64,000 bases of DNA from Siphonodentalium dalli (GCA_032622095.1 CP136066.1:225374961-225438960); one strand, 5' to 3'. Counted from the first letter of the stretch, positions 45,553-58,212 are shown. The notes: generated from the letters alone by a model not told the origin. A program made the numbers and translations.

Positions 45553-48500
45553 GGTTACACTGGTGTAAATAAGGTTCCGAGTGACATCTAGCGGATGCGG
45601 GAGGAATATATAGGAGAGAATAAAATAGACACTGGGCCCTGATTGGTCAATAGCCTTGTGTGCTTTTCACTTAAAAAAATCATCACACCTCTTCCCTATG
45701 ATTTCCCATAGGTAAAATAACCATTGGCACAGGAATTAACCCTTTGTAGTGAAGTTTGAATTTTTTGGTGTGGTCTAAAATATGACTGTATTTTTTTATG
45801 CGGTTCTGACACTAGTTACGAAAACATAAGATTTAAAGGCGAATTCCCTGCTAGACAGACATGATTTTTTTGTGTAAAAAGTTTCCCAAAATGTCAATTT
45901 TTCAGATTTAAAGAAAACTTTGGACCCAACATTTATATTGCCAACACTATACGCTAAAACGTTAGCACTGAGGCCTATGGAAAACATTTACACCAGTGTA
46001 ACCTAAAGGGAAAAAATAGCTTTTTATCATTTTTGATTCCTGGGAGTCACTTTAAAGCATTTTAATGCATTTTACAGAGCCTGGTCTTTCAGTCCAATGA
46101 ATATCTCATGCTCGATGTGGCTATTCTTGCTGCTGATGCCTTCTTTCACTTACATCAGCCAAAAAAATAGTAAGATTTTTCATAAAAAATGCCAATTTTT
46201 CAAGGTATTTTCAAAAAAATTCAAGGTGGTAATAGTCACATGATAATGCAAATGACCCATAACATGGGCATGTCAACGATACATATATCAATTGTTATAA
46301 GAACCTAATTTAACAAGTATTTTGGATTTTATAGCCAGTGATATACAGATATATATCATAAAAGTGTGTCATTTCCACTGGTGGGTATGGTCATTTGAAG
46401 GTTAATAGCACTAAAACTTGGACACATTTAAGAAAATGCTTCAGCAATTCAAAGAGAGCATATCTTTATTCAACTAATTCAATATACACCCACATCCAAT
46501 TATCTTGGATCACCCTTGCAGACCTGAAAATGTCATATTTTATTCTTCAATGTGCTGATAAAGTCATGCGCTTGATGCTCAGCTGATCAGATCTGGACTC
46601 AATGACCTCACATCACCAGAAGTTCTCTCATGGAAAGAATATTGAACAGTCTTCCATAGCTGATCCAAGTTTGCAACACCAGACCCTTAAAACTGAGTGA
46701 AAATGGGGCCTGAACATGACTGGTGGTGGAAAATTGTGCTTTTTTGATGAATAATTTGTTAAAGGGGGTGGGGTTAAATTGTGTGTGATAAATAAAGAAC
46801 CACAGACGTGATATTGTTTTTGAACACATTTTTTCCATGGATGGGCAATTCTGAAGAAATGTAGGGAGTTACAATTATTCCGCGAAAAAGCGGGCTATCG
46901 CTTTAGGTTACACTGGTGTAAATAAGGTTCCGAGTGACATCTAGCGGATGCGGGAGGAATATATAGGAGAGAATAAAATAGACACTGGGCCCTGATTGGT
47001 CAATAGCCTTGTGTGCTTTTCACATAAAAAAATCATCACACCTCTTCCCTATGATTTCCCATAGGTAAAATAACCATTGGCACAGGAATTAACCCTTTGT
47101 AGTGAAGTTTGAATTTTTTGGTGTGGTCTAAAATATGACTGTATTTTTTTATGCGGTTCTGACACTAGTTACGAAAACATAAGATTTAAAGGCGAATTCC
47201 CTGCTAGACAGACATGATTTTTTTGTGTAAAAAGTTTCCCAAAATGTCAATTTTTCAGATTTAAAGAAAACTTTGGACCCAACATTTATATTGCCAACAC
47301 TATACGCTAAAACGTTAGCACTGAGGCCTAATGGAAAACATTTACACCAGTGTAACCTAAAGGGAAAAAATAGCTTTTTATCATTTTTGATTCCTGGGAG
47401 TCACTTTAAAGCATTTTAATGCATTTTACAGAGCCTGGTCTTTCAATCCAATGAATATCTCATGCTCGATGTGGCTATTCTTGCTGCTGATGCCTTCTTT
47501 CACTTACATCAGCCAAAAAAATAGCAAGATTTTTCATAAAAAATGCCAATTTTTCAAGGTATTTTCAAAAAAATTCAAGGTGGTAATAGTCACATGATAA
47601 TGCAAATGACCCATAACATGGGCATGTCAATGACACATATATCAATTGTTATAAGAACCTAATTTAACAAGTATTTTGGATTTTATAGCCAGTGATATAC
47701 AGATATATATCATAAAAGTGTGTCATTTCCACTGGTGGGTATGGTCATTTGAAGGTTAATAGCACTAAAACTTGGACACATTTAAGAAAATGCTTCAGCA
47801 ATTCAAAGAGAGCATATCTTTATTCAACTAATTCAATATACACCCACATCCAGTTATCTTGGATCACCCTTGCAGACCTGAAAATGTCATATTTTATTCT
47901 TCAATGTGCTGATAAAGTCATGCGCTTGATGCTCAGCTGATCAGATCTGGACTCAATGACCTCACATCACCAGAAGTTCTCTCATGGAAAGAATATTGAA
48001 CAGTCTTCCATAGCTGATCCAAGTTTGCAACACCAGACCCCTAAAACTGAGTGAAAATGGGGCCTGAACATGACTGGTGGTGGAAAATTGTGCTTTTTTG
48101 ATGAATAATTTGTTAAAGGGGGTGGGGTTAAATTGTGTGTGATAAATAAAGAACCACAGACGTGATATTGTTTTTGAACACATTTTTTCCATGGATGGGC
48201 AATTTTGAAGAAATGTAGGGAGTTACAATTATTCCGCGAAAAAGCGGGCTATCGCTTTAGGTTACACTGGTGTAAATAAGGTTCCGAGTGACATCTAGCG
48301 GATGCGGGAGGAATATATAGGAGAGAATAAAATAGACACTGGGCCCTGATTGGTCAATAGCCTTGTGTGCTTTTCACATAAACAAATCATCACACCTCTT
48401 CCCTATGATTTCCCATAGGTAAAATAACCATTGGCACAGGAATTAACCCTTTGTAGTGAAGTTTGAATTTTTTGGTGTGGTCTAAAATATGACTGTATTT

Positions 48501-48710
48501 TTTTATGCGGTTCTGACACTAGTTACGAAAACATAAGATTTAAAGGCGAATTCCCTGCTAGACAGACATGATTTTTTTGTGTAAAAAGTTTCCCAAAATG
48601 TCAATTTTTCAGATTTAAAGAAAACTTTGGACCCAACATTTATATTGCCAACACTATACGCTAAAACGTTAGCACTGAGGCCTATGGAAAACGTTTACAC
48701 CAGTGTAACC
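45553..48710. mobile_element. Composite of three MITEs and two 902-bp spacers in tandem
   Basis: Three 451-452-bp units lie at 45553-46003, 46906-47357 and 48260-48710. Each begins GGTTACACTGGTGTAAA and ends TTTACACCAGTGTAACC. They alternate with two 902-bp spacers (46004-46905, 47358-48259) that differ at roughly eight positions. The whole is flanked by AACT (45549-45552, 48711-48714), so it inserted as one unit or expanded after insertion. Each spacer begins TAAAGGGAAAAAATAGC and ends GCTATCGCTTTA, itself weakly inverted. No transposase was recognised; 60-76-codon frames are random-looking. Confidence 0.88.
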
Positions 48711-49960
48711 AACTACAGCAGACGATATCGCCATTGTGTCGCTCTCCAAAGCTGGTATCGATGAAATGTTATTTATCTTTCACGATTACAGTGTGACTTG
48801 ATGGTTCAACTTTTCGAGTACGAAAAGTAAGGTTGTTGTTTTTAATGAAAGTGCCCGGCAAAATGAACAGAACAGAACATGGCTGCTCGGAGGCCATAAC
48901 CTCAATGAAGTAACATAATGTTCTCATCTTGGTATTACCCAAGGAAAATTCAACAATTCAGGCAATCGTTCAGAACAGATAACTCATAAAATGAGAAATA
49001 CATACTTCGCTCTAGTAGGGAAGCCAGTGACTAGATATTGTTGTCTATCCGTAATGGCCAAGTTACTGAAATGTAGCGTTCTGCAAAAGCTCTATATGGG
49101 AGCCAATTACTTCCCTTTGGCAGCAGATCTACTCTGGGAACAATTGAAAGGTAATTCCGTGTATGTCTGAAACACATACAATCTCTTCCAACCAGGACAC
49201 CAACAACTCTGACGCTTTGTCCCCTGGGATTGCTTCCAGTCGAGATGGAAATTCATCTGCGGAAACTGTACTTCCATGGAATACTCGTGCACCTACCGGT
49301 GGGCCACCAGACTCCGTTCAGGATATTTCTTTTCAAGGCACATCAATACCTATTATTTGGTCGCTCCATGCCGGGATTTGTTAAAGACATTTTCGCCTTA
49401 TTGGAGGAATATCATCTTTTAACATTCCTCACTTCCCATCCCAATCAAACATGGACAATTTGGAATCTGTGCAAGTCTCACTGAGACATTTAGCAAGGCT
49501 ACTCAACAAATCAACTTATGTAAATCATTTGACGTGCAGATTGTGCGATAATGATTATAACCACGAGTTATACCATGTGATTTGGTCTTGCAGGTCGGCC
49601 ATAGTGAATCACTTAGTTGATCAGCATTGGGAAATGATACTAAATAAACACGGAATCGTGGTGTAACTGTTCCTAGCATCACTCACACCAACATATCTGA
49701 TGACAGTTTTTCTCGGAGGTCACATGCCGTCGCTCTCCGAACATATCTACGATGTATTGGACTTGGTCATCATAGACACAAGTGTTTTCGTGCTATATAT
49801 ATGTAATATGATCACAAGCACCAATTCGGACCATGTTTTCCAGCGCTTTTCATAAATACACGAACATGTACTCAGAAATGGTATTACCAATCGTGTTAAT
49901 CTGTATATCTATATATGTATTATAGATCATGTAAATATCTACTCTCCCACGAGGAGGCAA

Positions 49961-51300
49961 TAAAGATATATAAGTCAGTGTTGTTTCACATGCACTATGT
50001 CCACACATTTTCGGAAGAAATTCCCATAAGATCAACACATTATAAGATTATGAGACTGAATTATATCAAAATGTGTCATTTTGGTTAAAAACAATAATCA
50101 TAATTTGAACAATTTGATGTCATAAAAGCTATGACCTAAAACTCTGGTTAAAATGGGAGTATGCATCCCGACTGCCCGTTAACCGTAACCGAGGGGAATT
50201 AATCCTGCCTACCACTTCACAATCACCGATATCCCGTGTACAAGTAAAATGGTGTGACACCCCCATCTCACCAATCATTGAGCGTGGCAATAACAGATGA
50301 AACACACTCTTCAGTGTTGACCAGTATAAGTAAGTATGTAGTATGACACATTTTTCAATAACTTGTGCAAAAAAGCAACTGTAACAACAAAAGTGAACGT
50401 AATGATCATAACCAAAAGTGGTTTTGAGCAAAACCAATATTTGTTTTGAACTTTTGTCCCGTATGTGCACCCAATTTAGATTCTGATCAAAACCAAATAA
50501 TTGATATATTGGCTTTGATAAAAATCAAATTGGTTCCATATTCGGGTAAACTGTCCAAAACCAGTTTTTTATTTGATAAAAACCAAATACTCAATACCAA
50601 AATTTGAATTTTGTTATCATAGTCAAATTTGATCAAAACTAAAAAAAAATTTGATCAAACCCAGTTGTTAGTTGGTATTTGGTTTGATCAAATCCTAATT
50701 TGGTTACATATATGGCACAATGCTCAACACCAATTTTGTTTTTTTAACGATACTCAATCCGATTCGATGTTCCCATATCATCAGATTCCAACAACAACAA
50801 CACAACGTTTTTTAAATGCCTGTTATTTATCAACATTTTGTTCAACGAAATTTTGCCGGTTTGTCAAATATCTGACACAAAAAAGCCTCTTGATTTTAGA
50901 GTTACCATCTTTATCCGCAATTTGGTCTGAGGTCGTCTTGTCGATATTTTACCGGGCCACTAAAAATTATCGATGGTGAAAAGTAATAGATTTCAAAAAT
51001 CGATATCTGATCACTCTGAACTGCATGTGATGGGTGGGTTCCTCGACTCGAATGAAATATTTTTGATCCCGAAGCAAAGGAAATGGTAATTTGCGAGCGT
51101 TAATTCGGATTATGCATCTTTAAACCAAATAGTATACGAGTGTAGGGGAGTGAATCATGCGTAACACTTCAACATCATCCGAATTGTTTGGTGAGAGTGA
51201 CCCCTTCAGCCTTATTATGACATGACCTATATGGATCATTACATTATATGAAATGATTGCTTCTAAAAGTTAGTTAAAACATGTCAAACACGTAAAAGTT
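49961..51300. other. No gene; TTTGATCAAAA-rich segment
   Basis: At 50410-50705 the words TTTGATCAAAACCAAAT, ATTTGGTTTTG and variants recur at least eight times in both directions. One end of the dispersed repeat (50268-50335) is also here. No coding homology. Confidence 0.5.
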
Positions 51301-51528
51301 TAATGTAATTTGTTCTCGTATGAATGAGAGATGATTATCAGCTGCATTGTGTCGAAAACCGACACTAGAAGGGATAGTCAGTTGGAGCCCAGATCATTTT
51401 GGAAAGTCAGGATGCGTGGTGTGATCGTTATGGTGGCGCGTGTGTGATGTATATTATGTTGTATTCATTGTATTTTGTCTTATATGTCATTTCTTGACGA
51501 AGGCAATCAAACTATTTGAATTGAATTG
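51300..51528 (+). mobile_element. LINE/SINE 3' tail remnant
   Basis: It ends ACTATTTGAATTGAATTG, the same kind of tail as at 26398. No internal promoter boxes or coding frame were recognised, so class is uncertain. Confidence 0.45.
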
Positions 51529-51537
51529 TACCCGCGC

Positions 51538-53124
51538 ACCAGGGGGGGGTCGCGAATTTTTTTTACATATATAGGGCGAAAAAAAAAAATTGCCCCTTTC
51601 GGGGACCCATCACCCCTCTACCTGCAATTTTTTTCTTTTTTTTCCGCCCAATTTTTGGGACCCACCCCCCAAAATCTTACAAAAAACATAAAATATAAAC
51701 CAAATCTTATTATTTAATACTATTCCCAGCATTTTAGTAAACCTCTAAACTGCTCTAAAGGGAGATAATTCTATTAGTATAAAATGTGGAAATGCTGAAC
51801 GCATGCACTTAAAAACATTGGGCATAATGCCATAAAACATAACAATTACGAGGTAATACATTTCCTGATATCCTCAATAACTCCATATTCTTTTATATAA
51901 CAATAGTATAAGATGTTTTAGAGTCAAGGCCCAATAGTAATACTGTAGTAATAGGGGTAGAACAAATTTCATCTGGGACCCAAGCCAAGGAAAGTCACAC
52001 TCACAGCAGCTCATTCTAAATACATGTATGTATGTCATGTTGGTTTGCAGATTGACATATACCAATATTAGCGAAAAATTCGTAGTATTATTAACTTATT
52101 ATCAGAGTATAAAGTTTAGTTTAAAGCCAGCAGAGATATCCAAGCCACGGTCACCTTGTACAAACCGTCTGTATACATGTAGGTTCCCCCTGTGCAATGT
52201 GGTTTACTGGACGTATCACATGGAAACCCATTATAAGAACAAGCATCCTGGATCAGACTGTTCAGTTGAGATATGTGACTCTGAGAAAGTTCGCATGAAG
52301 AGAGTTGCATAGATTACCTGTGCAGTTTGATCCAGGTTAGTATGATTTATAATTAGTTTCAAGAACAAAGTTCATATTAGTCATGTTTATATTCTAGCTT
52401 TATGTTGCATATGGAATAAGTTGAGACTTTAATACCAAAAGCTACTTTTATAGTTACATTGCTCTATCCTGCTATATCCCAAATTGAATATCAAAGCAAC
52501 CAATAATGAACAAACAACTAATAATTACAATACCATATGTATTGGCAGTCAAATAACTGGAACTCCAAGATATACTACCTTATTACATGTATATGTACAG
52601 TACCTAACTGCCTAGACTTGTGAATAATAACTGTGGTTGATTTAATATCACAAAAGTCTAAGTTTTCATATTGTTATCCAAATAGTATGAACTTTTTGTA
52701 TGGGTTATTTTGTTTTATAGTTTTAAACCAGTGGAATATAGTGGAACTGTTATTTGTGTTTGTATCATCAAGTTTATCTTGATAACAAATAATATCCATT
52801 ATGTGGATTAAGAACAGAAGATGGTAATCATTTCATAATTATGCTTATATAATATATCTTTTATCCGTCGAAATCTGGTACATTAATTTTGACATACATC
52901 AGCATACATACACCCCTAAATGGTAGTTAGTTCTGGTTAGTATGTTTTAAATAGCATAGTGTGTCATATGGTTGATATTAACAGATTACATGAGCACAAA
53001 AACAGTGATTTTAAGTGGAGGAAAAAATTAGCATTTTTGGTCATTTACGCATTTTTTCCGGGTGAAATGACCCACCCACCCCCGCCTCATATATGGAATT
53101 TTTGTGCGCGACCCCCCCCCTGGT
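51538..53124. mobile_element. G-rich inverted-repeat element with zinc-finger-like exon
   Basis: Left end ACCAGGGGGGGGTCGCGAA and right end GCGCGACCCCCCCCCTGGT are inverse copies, followed inward by matching ACATATATAGGGCG / CGCCTCATATATGG. The 1.59-kb unit contains a short zinc-finger-like coding segment. The target duplication was not resolved. Confidence 0.65.
52103..52312 (+). pseudogene. Zinc-finger-like coding fragment
   Basis: The frame reads KFSLKPAEISKPRSPCTNRL, YTCRFPLCNVVYWTYHM, then ETHYKNKHPGSDCS and a stop. The spacing C-x4-C...H-x3-H...H and the phrase W.YHM..HY...HPG resemble single zinc fingers found in transposon-derived proteins. Only about 70 residues are coding-like; flanking exons were not found. 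It could be a captured host or transposase exon. Confidence 0.4.
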
Positions 53125-53155
53125 TTGTTCGTTTATACACATAATACAGCATACA

Positions 53156-53335
53156 CCGATCAATGAGCATGTCAATAACGGATGAAACACACTCTTCAGT
53201 GTTGACCAGCGCAATCGAGATAGAGGGACTAAATGGCACATCGATCGTTATGGACCACTTTGTTTACCGAATCGACACGAACACTAACTGAGTTGCCAGG
53301 TTCGTGCTTTACTCAATAACGAACAATAAACTTAT
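53156..53335. repeat. Dispersed repeat, copy 2
   Basis: Collinear with 39240-39440 (CAATGAGCATGTCAATAACG ... CACACTCTTCAGTGTTGACC ... GATCGTTATGGACCA). Confidence 0.75.
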
Positions 53336-53584
53336 ATATTGAATTAAACTGGACCCACGTGCGAGATGGATTAAACTTAAATTGATTGCGGATAAACAGG
53401 ACGTCACGTTTATTGACCGATTCCGATCAAAGTAGACTGGTGTGTGTTGATACCCGAGGGCGAAAGACGGAAATTAATTTATAATATGATGAACCATTCA
53501 GGAAAATTACTCTTTTGAGTAAATCATTTGGCTGGAATCTTGTAGATAGTACTATGTACATATACTTCACACTCTGTCATCATA

Positions 53585-53944
53585 TTAACCCTTTACCCAA
53601 CAGAAGGGCCCTGTGCCAATGCATTCTCTTATATATGCGAGTCGACCATAGGTCGCCTCGCATATATAAGAGAATGCATTGGCTTAACACATTAAAAATT
53701 ATAAAATTGTTAAAGAATGTAAGAAAAAATGGTAAAGAGTGTTAAAAAAAAGGCCTATGGTCGACTCGCATATATAAGAGAATGCATTGGCACAGGGCAT
53801 AACTATAACCATCACAATGTGGTCAATGAGCCGGTTCCAATGATATCCATATTTGTATGGTTTTATTGAGACAGACCCAAGATATTTTAGGCTGTTGAAG
53901 CTTTATTTGGCCGGTTTTGGCCGGTATGTTGGGTATAGGGTTAA
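53585..53944. mobile_element. TTAA-flanked piggyBac-like MITE, second copy
   Basis: TTAA at 53585-53588 and 53941-53944 flanks inverted ends CCCTTTACCCAACA and TGTTGGGTATAGGG (13 of 14). Internal junctions with the cassette (CAGAAGGG|CCCTGTGCC and GGCACAGGG|CATAACTA) are the same as in the copy at 11.3 kb, so the family spread after acquiring the cassette. Confidence 0.82.
53609..53797. repeat. Double-hairpin cassette, copy f (right hairpin truncated)
   Basis: The left palindrome (53615-53683) is complete. The right one keeps only its distal 40 bases (53752-53791, starting at the loop CCTATGGTCGACTC). The core is reduced to ~70 bp. Confidence 0.85.
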
Positions 53945-54896
53945 CGCGGTTCGGTGCCGCCCTATGCCGCCCGATGCCGCCCTATGCTCGCGGTATATAG
54001 AGGATTCACATCGAGTCCCAAATTCATAGCGGAATTTACAAAACAAATCCAGTAAATTAGGTTTGGACCTCGCCAAATGGTACTGGACAAGTTTTGAAAT
54101 TTCGTTATAAACTGGGCACATAGATGTTATTTATTACACACTTGAATCAACAATTGGGCCGTGAAACAAACGTCGGCTTCTATAATGCATACGCTGAAGT
54201 TTCAGTAACTATGCGTTGTTTGTCCGCGTAAACAAATAGACCAAGATCAATAACGACTCTTTGACGTATTTAATGGCGTATATTTAATGCAATCGCTTTT
54301 CAAAGTAATTATATTATTTATCCACGTTATGAAGCAGAGCAAATACTCAGTCATAGTTTTATCGATATCAACCAAGCTTTGGTCCCGTGGTGTTAAGAGA
54401 AAAAAGAAACTTCTATTCGAACACTTGAAAAAATGTCACTATTTTCATTTAGCGGCTAGATATTTCGCTATATCACAATAAACCTCTATAATAGTATTGA
54501 AAAATATGTTCTTATCTCTCATTAGTGGGTAATCGCCGCCTGCTTCCCGGGATACTTGTCATCGCGCCAAGTAAATTACCACGCGGAATAATACCATTTA
54601 GAAAAGCCGCACTTGTCACCAATATCAGACATTGCAAAGTGATTACTTTGTTCATTAAAGTGCAATTATTGTCCCACTTCCTTGCACTAACGTAAATAGG
54701 CAAAAATCATAGGCAAATTGGGGGACTATATGTTTCGTCGCAAGGCAAAGCGCGCAATACTGTCGTATACCGTTGTGAAGGGTCTCATCCAACGCCGTGC
54801 ATACATGCATTTTTTTTTTTTGGAAGATGTTTTATTTGTTAAAAAGGCATAAAGCTCCAGTTTTGTTCATGTGATATACACAATATTCAACTCGTA
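53945..54896. other. Stretch with no recognisable gene
   Basis: Begins with a short GATGCCGCCCTATGCCGC-type repeat. No coding homology. A poly-T run lies near 54811. Confidence 0.4.
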
Positions 54897-55010
54897 TGTT
54901 GAATATAAGATTTTATGAAACTCGTTTGATAAATAGGATTCACATCTCGTCTACGACTCATTGTGAATCAAATTTATCAAACCTGTTTCATAAAATCTTA
55001 TATCCCAACA
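54897..55010. repeat. 114-bp hairpin
   Basis: TGTTGAATATAAGATTTTAT...TTTGATAAATAGGATTCAC pairs with GTGAATCAAATTTATCAAA...ATAAAATCTTATATCCCAACA around a short loop. Confidence 0.85.
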
Positions 55011-55374
55011 TTACTTCGTTGGAGATCCTCGATATTTTATTGCCGCACGGCAATAATATTGCCAACGCGATTCAACACCACACACGTAAAAGTTGTATTT
55101 GAAGAATAATTGAGCATTTATTTCAGTCAGCAAGTATACAAATCAGGAATGTTGACAACGGTAGTACTACGGAGGCACAATGACATGATCTACTTTTATA
55201 TGTTTGATGTTGAATTGTGTGAACATGATTAACACCACCCAACACTAAAAAAAGCGACAACCCTTGCGGTGACGACTGTATACAACATATGACATTTATG
55301 CCGGGTTCGCAATGGAAATTCGCAGAGGTGTGGTTTTGTGTGACACTTTTCTGCTAATACGGGAACTGCGCTCC

Positions 55375-55800
55375 ATTGCTATCGATAACACAATTACTTA
55401 CTTTATGGTATGTTTGATGGCGCGGGAAATAATAAACTTAATTTGGAATACGCTTCATTTACATAGCAACACATGAACTAGGCTGCCTTGCTGTCGATAA
55501 CACAATTACTTAATTTATGGTATGCTTGATGACGTGGGGAAATAATAATCTTACTTTGAAACACGCTGCATGTCCCATATAGTAACACAGGAACTAAGCT
55601 GCCTTGCTGTCGATAACACAATTACTGAATTTATGCATGGTATGCTTGATGACATGGGGAAATAATAAACTTACTTTGAAATACGCGTCATTTCTCATAG
55701 CAACACATGAACTAAGCTGCCTTGCTGCCGATAACACAATTACTTAATTTCTGGTATGCTTGATGACGTGGGGTTATAATAAACTTACCTTGAAATACAC
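55375..55800. repeat. 112-117-bp tandem repeat, four copies
   Basis: GATAACACAATTACTTA-type unit starts lie near 55383, 55495, 55612 and 55729. Each unit continues TTTATGGTATGCTTGATG, AATAATAAACTTA and AACACATGAACTA. Confidence 0.88.
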
Positions 55801-56814
55801 TCCATTTTGTTTTTAGATTCGGCAGCGTTGACAAATGCACAACGACAGGGACCATGTACTACTATCGGTAATGGGGTGTGGCACCAAACTGCATTGAAGT
55901 TATTACATAATGTGATACGTGTAAGACCATCCTCCACGAGTTACCCATTTAGATTGCGAATTATATTGCTACCCTTCATATTATTGTTACAAATATGCAA
56001 CAGAACAGAGAAAATGTAAGATTATATTATATTATGTTAATACAATATTAGGATTCTTAGGAACAGAAAATCCACACTAAAATGATTTGAGCGTATCAAG
56101 CTCGTACCAAGGGAGAGAGCACTCTATCTTGTTAGCACGATCACTCAAGGAAAATAACAGATCAGCTCTGCGATTTACCGCAAATTACTATCGAAATAAA
56201 CTTCTTTATTATGTCTTTATCGACACATATATAAATAGTGCAGCCCATCGTCAGTTTTATCTGTTTTTAGTCATAAAATGGTTATTGTGTGGTGTTGAAA
56301 TCTGGATTTATAAAACTTATTTTGTAATTGTTGCCTGGAAGAGATAGGCCATTTTAGCCGCCATTAAACGAGAGCCAATCAACAGTTTCTGCCAAGCAAC
56401 TGATCCAGGGTTTATGAAGGTATACGTGTCATGAGCGGTAACGTTGTGACACCAGCATAGGTTATTTAGTTCAATAATATGAACAAAAAACTGGAGTAAT
56501 ATGTGCGTTCTATTTTGGTACAAATAGCACTAGCTTCAACCGGATCACTCCATTGCTGTGGGTGCCACTGGAGACGAAGATTCGGACCGTATTTTCTAAA
56601 CAATGCAGAATAGTGTTTCGTTCGAAACGGCTACACTGAGATAAGAGTTTCTCATATGCGACAGTGCTGGAGGCTAAGCCAAACCAATGGTGCATTAAGA
56701 GACATTGTGGTGATTTGTCCAACACAATTTAAAAACAAACCCAGACAATCTTCTAATCAATACCCATTCCTTTGAAATCCTTTGGCATGTTTCAAATACC
56801 TCCTTGTTGCAAAA

Positions 56815-56962
56815 GTATTTCACATACACATACACCGACTCTATCACACAGATACACATACACCGACCACCAGCACTAAGATACACATACACCGACCAAT
56901 AGCACACAGGTACACATACACGACACTATCACAAAGATACACATACACCGACCACTATCACA
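56815..56962. repeat. ~30-bp minisatellite
   Basis: Five units of the form AGATACACATACACCGACCA + CTATCACAA. Confidence 0.85.
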
Positions 56963-57001
56963 AAACTGGAAGTTTTGCGAACAATCACAGACAACTGATT
57001 T

Positions 57002-57007
57002 TTTATT
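57002..57007 (-). terminator. Poly(A) signal of the C-type lectin gene
   Basis: AATAAA on the minus strand, about 146 bases 3' of the stop codon at 57153, in a U-rich context. Confidence 0.65.
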
Positions 57008-57152
57008 ATTTTTCTGTTGAAATTCAACAACCTACGACATAATGCTTCATTCAGCTGCCTGTCTTTCATGCTGAGTGCCAATGGGAATAATGTCACAGAA
57101 TTCGTTACTTGCTACCAAAACTACATGGTCTTGCATTGTTCACTGTCCACAG

Positions 57153-57379
57153 TTAATTCACGTCAATCTGACAGAAGTATGGTAGTTCGTCGATAATGTC
57201 GTCACATTGAACGTTGTTGAATCTCAGCCTAAGAGCTTCGTTTGGTTCGAGTCTTAGACAATCCATATTTCCAGGGGTCGGCGCTCCGACTGACCAAGGT
57301 ATGTTTGCCATCATTGCTCCGTCACAGGATACGAACGTCTCGTTAGAATACACATCTGAACCGTCCACCCACAGCTGAC
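57153..57379 (-). CDS. C-type lectin-like domain protein, last exon
   Basis: The acceptor TTTTGCAG|GT starts a phase-1 exon of 74 residues plus stop. It opens QLWVDGSDVYSN, the usual WxDGS strand, followed by FVSCDGAMM, IPWSVGAPTPGNMDCLRL, RFNNVQCDD and YFCQIDVN. The order W..DGS, W..G.P, C (in MDC), C (in VQC), C (in YFC) is the C-terminal half of a C-type lectin fold. The calcium/sugar motifs EPN/QPD and WND are replaced by APT and FNN, so canonical sugar binding looks lost. The exon joins in phase with 59819-60016. Confidence 0.85.
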
Positions 57380-58212
57380 CTGCAAAATTTAAATATAATT
57401 TAACGGTTTTGCCGAATTCCGACTGTCTAGGTTATAAGCAACTAAATAATTGAAATTATGCCCCTTGGCATTTCTGTATGAAAATATGATCAACCTATGT
57501 AATCGAACCCGTATATTTCGAAAATGCAATAACACATTTCGCGCTAAAATGACAGGTACGACATTTATTTCACAGTAGGCAGATTTAATATTCAATTCCC
57601 ACAGCCACTGATGGTCATTCTGTTATCCACCAATTGAACATCATAATTATGTCACGACCCCTTATCAATGTGTTTATCGACACACATATTGGCATATCGG
57701 CGATGATACGGTCATAAAGCTAAAATCGCGCTCAATAAAATACGATTTCCAACGTAAAATGAACCGAACACATATATAATTATGTCGTTATAATTTACAT
57801 TGAATACCACCTGATCACAGGAGGGACTGTGAGTTTACTCAAATATAACTAGCGGATAAACCCAGGCCGTACTATACCCATGGTGAAACACCTAAATAAT
57901 ATATACAGGAGCATGGGAGCTTAATATGTTAACCAAAGTTGGGGGTCGGCTTTTAGACATGTGTCCCCAAACTTTGGTCCAAATTTACAAGTTGGAAATG
58001 TCATGCCTCACACATTTGTTTGATTTTTCAACCAATAAGTAGTAGAGCATTTGTTGTTTTAATAGCAATTAGAAGTTGTCCAGCCTTATGTGGGTGTCAT
58101 GTGGGAAGTTTCCAATAGTTGGTTAGGTCCAAATCAAGAGGCGAGCAACAAATTGATAATCGCGAGTTTTGAATTTAGATCTTGTTCAAGTGGGTGTAGT
58201 TGGAAAATTCAA

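Larger units (their letters stand above)
44050..49960 (+). mobile_element. LINE relic (LINE-3), split by two later transposon insertions
   Basis: The coding pieces of one non-LTR element can be followed across 44056-44133, 45401-45548 and 48715-49810. They read PSEQQGGLQKKISCTMSSFV, then ESVAYASDKGSRAFVCFL, then (after an internal deletion) SPLFYVVYDLLLKLTAAQKG and APT|TADDIAIVS, KSKVVVFN, and a C-terminal TCRLCDNDYNHELYHVIWSC. Stops and frame changes show it is dead. Insertions at 44134-45392 and 45553-48710 each left a target duplication inside a recognisable codon context. Confidence 0.8.

Noticed and set aside
45553-48710. Assembly error as the explanation for the tandem 1.35-kb units
   Set aside because: The units carry distinct substitutions and a single-base indel, and the outer AACT duplication is exact. 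I keep it as real while noting that reads should confirm it.
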